From NCBI RefSeq assembly GCF_002797715.1, contig NZ_PGFF01000001.1, forward strand, positions 496,001-560,000: a stretch of 64,000 nucleotides of DNA, written 5' to 3'. Position 1 is the stretch's first letter, and each line of letters starts with the position of its first letter. A program made the position numbers and the translations under genes. This DNA is from Diaminobutyricimonas aerilata (GTDB taxonomy: Bacteria; Actinomycetota; Actinomycetes; Actinomycetales; Microbacteriaceae). A model generated the notes under the pieces. That model was given only the letters and a program-made list of their open reading frames with translations, made no database searches and had not been told where the DNA came from. Of the stretch, positions 56,590 to 64,000 are shown one piece after another.

Positions 56590-57298
56590 GACTCCCGCCG
56601 CATCCGCCGGCCGCCGCGTCGTCGACCTCAGCCATCGCATCCGCGCCGGGCTGGTCACCTATCCGGGCCTGCCGGAACCGACGATCACGCCGCACCTCAC
56701 CCGGGAGGACTCCCGGGCCAGGTACGCGCCCGGGACGGAATTCGCGATGGACGTGATCCACATGATCGGCAACACGGGCACCTACCTCGACAGCCCGTAC
56801 CACCGCTACGCCGGCGGCCCGGACCTCGCGGGACTCGAGCTCGCGAGCCTCGTCGACCTGCGCGCCGAGGTGGTGCACATGCCCGATCCGCCCGAGCGCG
56901 GCGTACCGGCGGAGGTCTTCCTCGACCGGGACGTGCGGGGCGCCGCTGTGCTCATCCACACCGGATGGGACCGGCACTTCGGCACGCCGGAGTACGCACA
57001 CGGGGCGCCGTTCCTCGCGACCGACGCGGTCGAGTACCTCGTCGCAGAGGGGGCGGCGCTCGTCGGGATCGATTCGCTGAACATCGACGACACCGAGAGC
57101 GGGGGAGAGCGCCCCGCTCACTCCGGGCTACTCGCCGCCGGCATCCACGTGGTCGAGCACCTCACCCGGCTCGAGGAGCTGCCGGCGAGCGGGGCGCGGT
57201 TCACCGCGGCACCGCCCGCCGTCGAAGGATTCGGCACCTTCCCGGTGCGCGCGTTCGCGATCGTCGACGAGGACGCCGACGGAGCCCGATCCGCATGA
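56579..57298 (+). CDS. Cyclase/kynurenine formamidase-fold hydrolase with altered motif
   Basis: This 239-residue protein is of the cyclase (PF04199) family: VVDLSHRIRAGLVTYPGLPEPTITPHL at the N-terminus and the metal-motif region IGNTGTYLDSPYHRYAGG. Most family members read H-x-G-T-H-x-D-x-P-x-H; here the first two His are replaced by Asn and Tyr (N-T-G-T-Y-L-D-S-P-Y-H), while the D-x-P-x-H part is kept. ALVGIDSLNIDD and PAHSGLLAAGIHVVEHL complete the fold. It may use one metal or act on another substrate. It is coupled to the preceding APC permease. Confidence 0.85.
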   Translation: MPAETPAASAGRRVVDLSHRIRAGLVTYPGLPEPTITPHLTREDSRARYAPGTEFAMDVIHMIGNTGTYLDSPYHRYAGGPDLAGLELASLVDLRAEVVHMPDPPERGVPAEVFLDRDVRGAAVLIHTGWDRHFGTPEYAHGAPFLATDAVEYLVAEGAALVGIDSLNIDDTESGGERPAHSGLLAAGIHVVEHLTRLEELPASGARFTAAPPAVEGFGTFPVRAFAIVDEDADGARSA

Positions 57299-57300
57299 TT

Positions 57301-57317
57301 CCGGGCGACACGCCCGG
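57301..57317 (+). terminator. Hairpin after the cyclase gene
   Basis: CCGGGCG (57301-57307) pairs with CGCCCGG (57311-57317) with a 3-base loop, two bases after the stop. Confidence 0.6.
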
Positions 57318-57525
57318 GATGCGAGCTCCATTTGCCCGTTCCCGGATCGCCACGTAATGTTCTTACTCGTCACCCCAAAGGTGCGGGAGAGCGGAAGAGC
57401 TCCCCGGCCTCAAGCGGGACCAACCTCCTCAAGCCGAATGGCGCAGATCCTCTTGAAGGAATGCGTCCCAGCGCTTAGGATGGACAATCCATTCGGATCC
57501 CGGGAAACCGGGAGCGCAGGTCGAT

Positions 57526-57553
57526 TTGACAAGCGAATCCAATGAGATACGGT
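57526..57553 (+). promoter_or_regulatory. rRNA operon promoter P1
   Basis: TTGACA (57526-57531), a 16-bp spacer and TACGGT (57548-57553). The segment after it (CCCTGAAGAACGAGCCGGAAACGGCGAGTGAACAGGCG) is repeated after P2 in diverged form, so the promoter region is an old duplication. Confidence 0.8.
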
Positions 57554-57632
57554 AGGGACTCCACCCCTGAAGAACGAGCCGGAAACGGCGAGTGAACAGG
57601 CGTGCCCACCGGATCTGGATCGCCAGTCGGAT

Positions 57633-57661
57633 TTGACAGGCAGAACCGAATGGGATAAGTT
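57633..57661 (+). promoter_or_regulatory. rRNA operon promoter P2
   Basis: TTGACA (57633-57638), a 17-bp spacer and TAAGTT (57656-57661), near-consensus for the main sigma factor. The two promoters lie 107 bp apart. Confidence 0.8.
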
Positions 57662-57718
57662 AGGACAGTTGCCCTGAAGCGGAACCGGAAGCGGTGAAGC
57701 GGCAGGCGCGCCCGATCC

Positions 57719-57918
57719 TTGAGAACTCAACAGCGTGCACTAAGTCAATGCCAAATTACCTCGTTGACTGACTCCGGTCAGTCATAGAGATTCCTTTGGA
57801 TTAGACAGATTGTCAGTAGACAGTCTTTTAGTCAGACAAACTCGCGACGGCCCAGGTCAATTCCGACCCAGTCGTCGCACAGATGTGCCGGCCACTTCGG
57901 TGGTCGTGCAATCAAACA
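57719..57918 (+). other. rRNA leader region
   Basis: This transcribed leader has a boxA/nut-like CTTGAGAACTCAACAG at 57719-57734 and, downstream, GACTGAC-TCC-GGTCAGTC (57766-57783), which is a hairpin. The AT-rich stretch 57780-57840 has repeats of CAGTC/GTCAGAC. No protein gene is present in 57299-57918. Confidence 0.7.
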
Positions 57919-62975
<5,057 letters not shown>

Positions 62976-62994
62976 CAACATGTTTTCTGTTGCT

Positions 62995-63018
62995 GCTCGC
63001 GTCCACTTTGTGGTTCTC
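62995..63018 (+). other. 23S processing stem, 3' half
   Basis: GCTCGCGTCCACTTTGTGGTTCTC pairs with 59719-59742 (22 of 24 positions), closing the loop around the 23S gene. Confidence 0.75.
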
Positions 63019-63076
63019 GATTTACGGTCGGGAACCGCTGCACTCAATCGAGTGCCGCAGACTATAAATCAATAGT

Positions 63077-63194
63077 GTTTCGGCGGCCATAGCGAAGGGG
63101 AAACGCCCGGTCACATTCCGAACCCGGAAGCTAAGACCTTCTGCGCCGATGGTACTGCAAGGGTGACCTTGTGGGAGAGTAGGACACCGCCGGA
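63077..63194 (+). rRNA. rrf: 5S ribosomal RNA
   Basis: This 118-nt RNA starts GTTTCGGCGGCCATAGCG and has ACATTCCGAACCCGGAAGCTAAG and GTGGGAGAGTAGGACACCGCCGGA at the end; the first and last bases pair as the terminal stem. A strong terminator follows. Confidence 0.95.
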
Positions 63195-63200
63195 CTTCTT

Positions 63201-63239
63201 CGAGAAATGGCCACCCATAGCTGGGTGGCCATTTTCTCG
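63201..63239 (+). terminator. rRNA operon terminator
   Basis: CGAGAAATGGCCACCC (63201-63216) pairs with GGGTGGCCATTTTCTCG (63223-63239) with one bulged T. The stem is long and perfect in its central 10-11 pairs, followed by TTTAAGG. Confidence 0.9.
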
Positions 63240-63283
63240 TTTAAGGACTTACGCTGCGCAGGCAGCCGATCGAGGAGAGCACC

Positions 63284-64000
63284 GTGTCGGATACCTCTGA
63301 GCCCGGGCGCACGCCCGGCGGCAAGCCGCGCAGCAACAAGCCGCGCTCGTCGACGCCGGACAACCGCGCCCCGCGTCGTGGCGCACCGAACGACCGAGGC
63401 GCCGGCCCGTTCCGTCCGGGCGCCGGCGATGCCGATCGCTCCGCCGCTCGTGGCGACCGCGATGATCGGCCCCGTCGTGATCGGGACGACCGTCCCCGCC
63501 GTGACCGGGACGACAAGTCGGCCGAACGTGGCGGCGCCGCCCGTCCGCGTCGCGATGGTGACGCGCGCCCGCGCCGGGAGGGAGACGCACGTCCGCGTCG
63601 AGATGGTGACGCCCGTCCGCGTCGCGATGGAGAAGCGCGTCCGCGTCGTGATGGAGAAGCGCGTCCGCGTCGTGATGGTGACGCGCGTCCGCGTCGAGAT
63701 GGTGACGCCCGCCCGCAACGCGGCGGTGACGCGCGTCCGCGCCGCGAAGGTGACGACCGTCCGCGCAGCCAGGGCGGCGACCGTGCACGATCCGGCGATC
63801 AGCGTCATCCCAAGACCGGTGGCGATCGGCCGTACCGCGAGGGAGACCGCCGCGGAAGCGACGACCGTCGGGGCGGAGCGTCCCGCCGCGAGGGCGAGTC
63901 ATACCGTGGGCGTCCGTCCGGTCCCCGTGACGGCGCCGGCTCGTACCGCGATCGCAACTCTGCTCCGCGGGAGGGTGGTTCGTACCGGGACCGCAACTCT
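63284..64000 (+). CDS. Basic repeat-rich protein, N-terminal part (runs off the window)
   Basis: The GTG at 63284 follows CGAGGAGAGCACC and the frame stays open for 239 codons to the window end. The visible part is intrinsically disordered: MSDTSEPGRTPGGKPRSNKP, then RDDRPRRD-type motifs, then ten 8-residue units of the pattern x-A-R-P-R-R-D-G (codons 63536-63775), then Arg/Gly/Ser/Tyr-rich sequence. Such a tail would bind nucleic acid. It precedes an unknown C-terminal domain; in related bacteria proteins with this kind of N-terminus exist as RNA-binding or 'primosomal' annotated proteins, but I cannot assign it. The opposite-strand frames across it are shadows. Confidence 0.75.
   Translation, partial: MSDTSEPGRTPGGKPRSNKPRSSTPDNRAPRRGAPNDRGAGPFRPGAGDADRSAARGDRDDRPRRDRDDRPRRDRDDKSAERGGAARPRRDGDARPRREGDARPRRDGDARPRRDGEARPRRDGEARPRRDGDARPRRDGDARPQRGGDARPRREGDDRPRSQGGDRARSGDQRHPKTGGDRPYREGDRRGSDDRRGGASRREGESYRGRPSGPRDGAGSYRDRNSAPREGGSYRDRNS

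Noticed and set aside
63249-63996. Leftward frames across the last 750 bases
   Set aside because: They are antisense to the Arg-rich repeat gene; the rightward frame has a start, a ribosome binding site and a regular protein repeat.

Overview
The window comes from a high-GC Gram-positive bacterium, most likely of the family Microbacteriaceae. The evidence is a complete actinobacterial rRNA operon (16S of about 1,522 nt, no tRNA in the 16S-23S spacer, an actinobacterial-type extra helix in 23S domain III), strong G/C third-codon bias, and many -10 boxes placed exactly six bases before a start codon, as in leaderless actinobacterial mRNAs. I cannot fix the genus by eye.

Layout. 1-1828: end of nusG, then rplK and rplA. 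1891-6272: GNAT acetyltransferase, quinone oxidoreductase, DUF998 membrane protein, alpha/beta-hydrolase with a YqaJ-type nuclease, and a small membrane protein coupled to an XRE regulator with a clear operator. 6282-17376: a ROK regulator divergent from a complete CUT2 (ribose-type) ABC importer, followed by three xylose-isomerase-like TIM-barrel proteins and two Gfo/Idh/MocA dehydrogenases. 17377-18248: tandem 65-bp palindromic repeats on both sides of a small GIY-YIG nuclease gene. 18249-25137: a two-component system, an NAD-dependent epimerase and a two-gene ABC exporter. 25318-26447: L10 leader RNA with rplJ-rplL, about 23.7 kb away from rplA. 26939-30327: an AglEFG-like CUT1 sugar importer without an ATPase. 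30390-39654: a second sugar regulon (GH38 glycosidase, CUT1 binding protein, two permeases, two Gfo/Idh/MocA dehydrogenases) tied together by four copies of one inverted-repeat operator. 39869-50439: gamma-glutamyltransferase, ABC exporter, rRNA/tRNA methyltransferase, DUF305 and DUF3105 proteins, cystathionine beta-synthase and gamma-synthase, an ArsR/VOC pair, an esterase, and a GlsB-like protein. 50802-54166: Cmx-like MFS exporter and an arsenic module (arsenate reductase, flavin monooxygenase, ArsR). 54173-57298: PHP phosphoesterase, APC permease, cyclase. 57526-63239: rRNA operon with two duplicated promoters. 63284 to the end: start of a basic, repeat-rich protein.

How the genes work together. 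The two large sugar blocks look like import-plus-oxidation pathways. The first (ROK block) carries the enzyme set expected for oxidation, elimination, hydration and reduction of an anhydrosugar or glycoside. The same 31-bp element lies upstream of the transporter and of the second half of the enzyme genes. The second block has its four transcription units under one LacI-type box placed at +1 of recognisable promoters. Both CUT1 importers lack an ATPase and presumably share a genome-encoded MsiK-type subunit.

The observations I rate highest are the GIY-YIG nuclease embedded in TGTCGAA/TTCGACA repeat arrays, the ROK-controlled oxidation/elimination cluster, and the four-site operator network.
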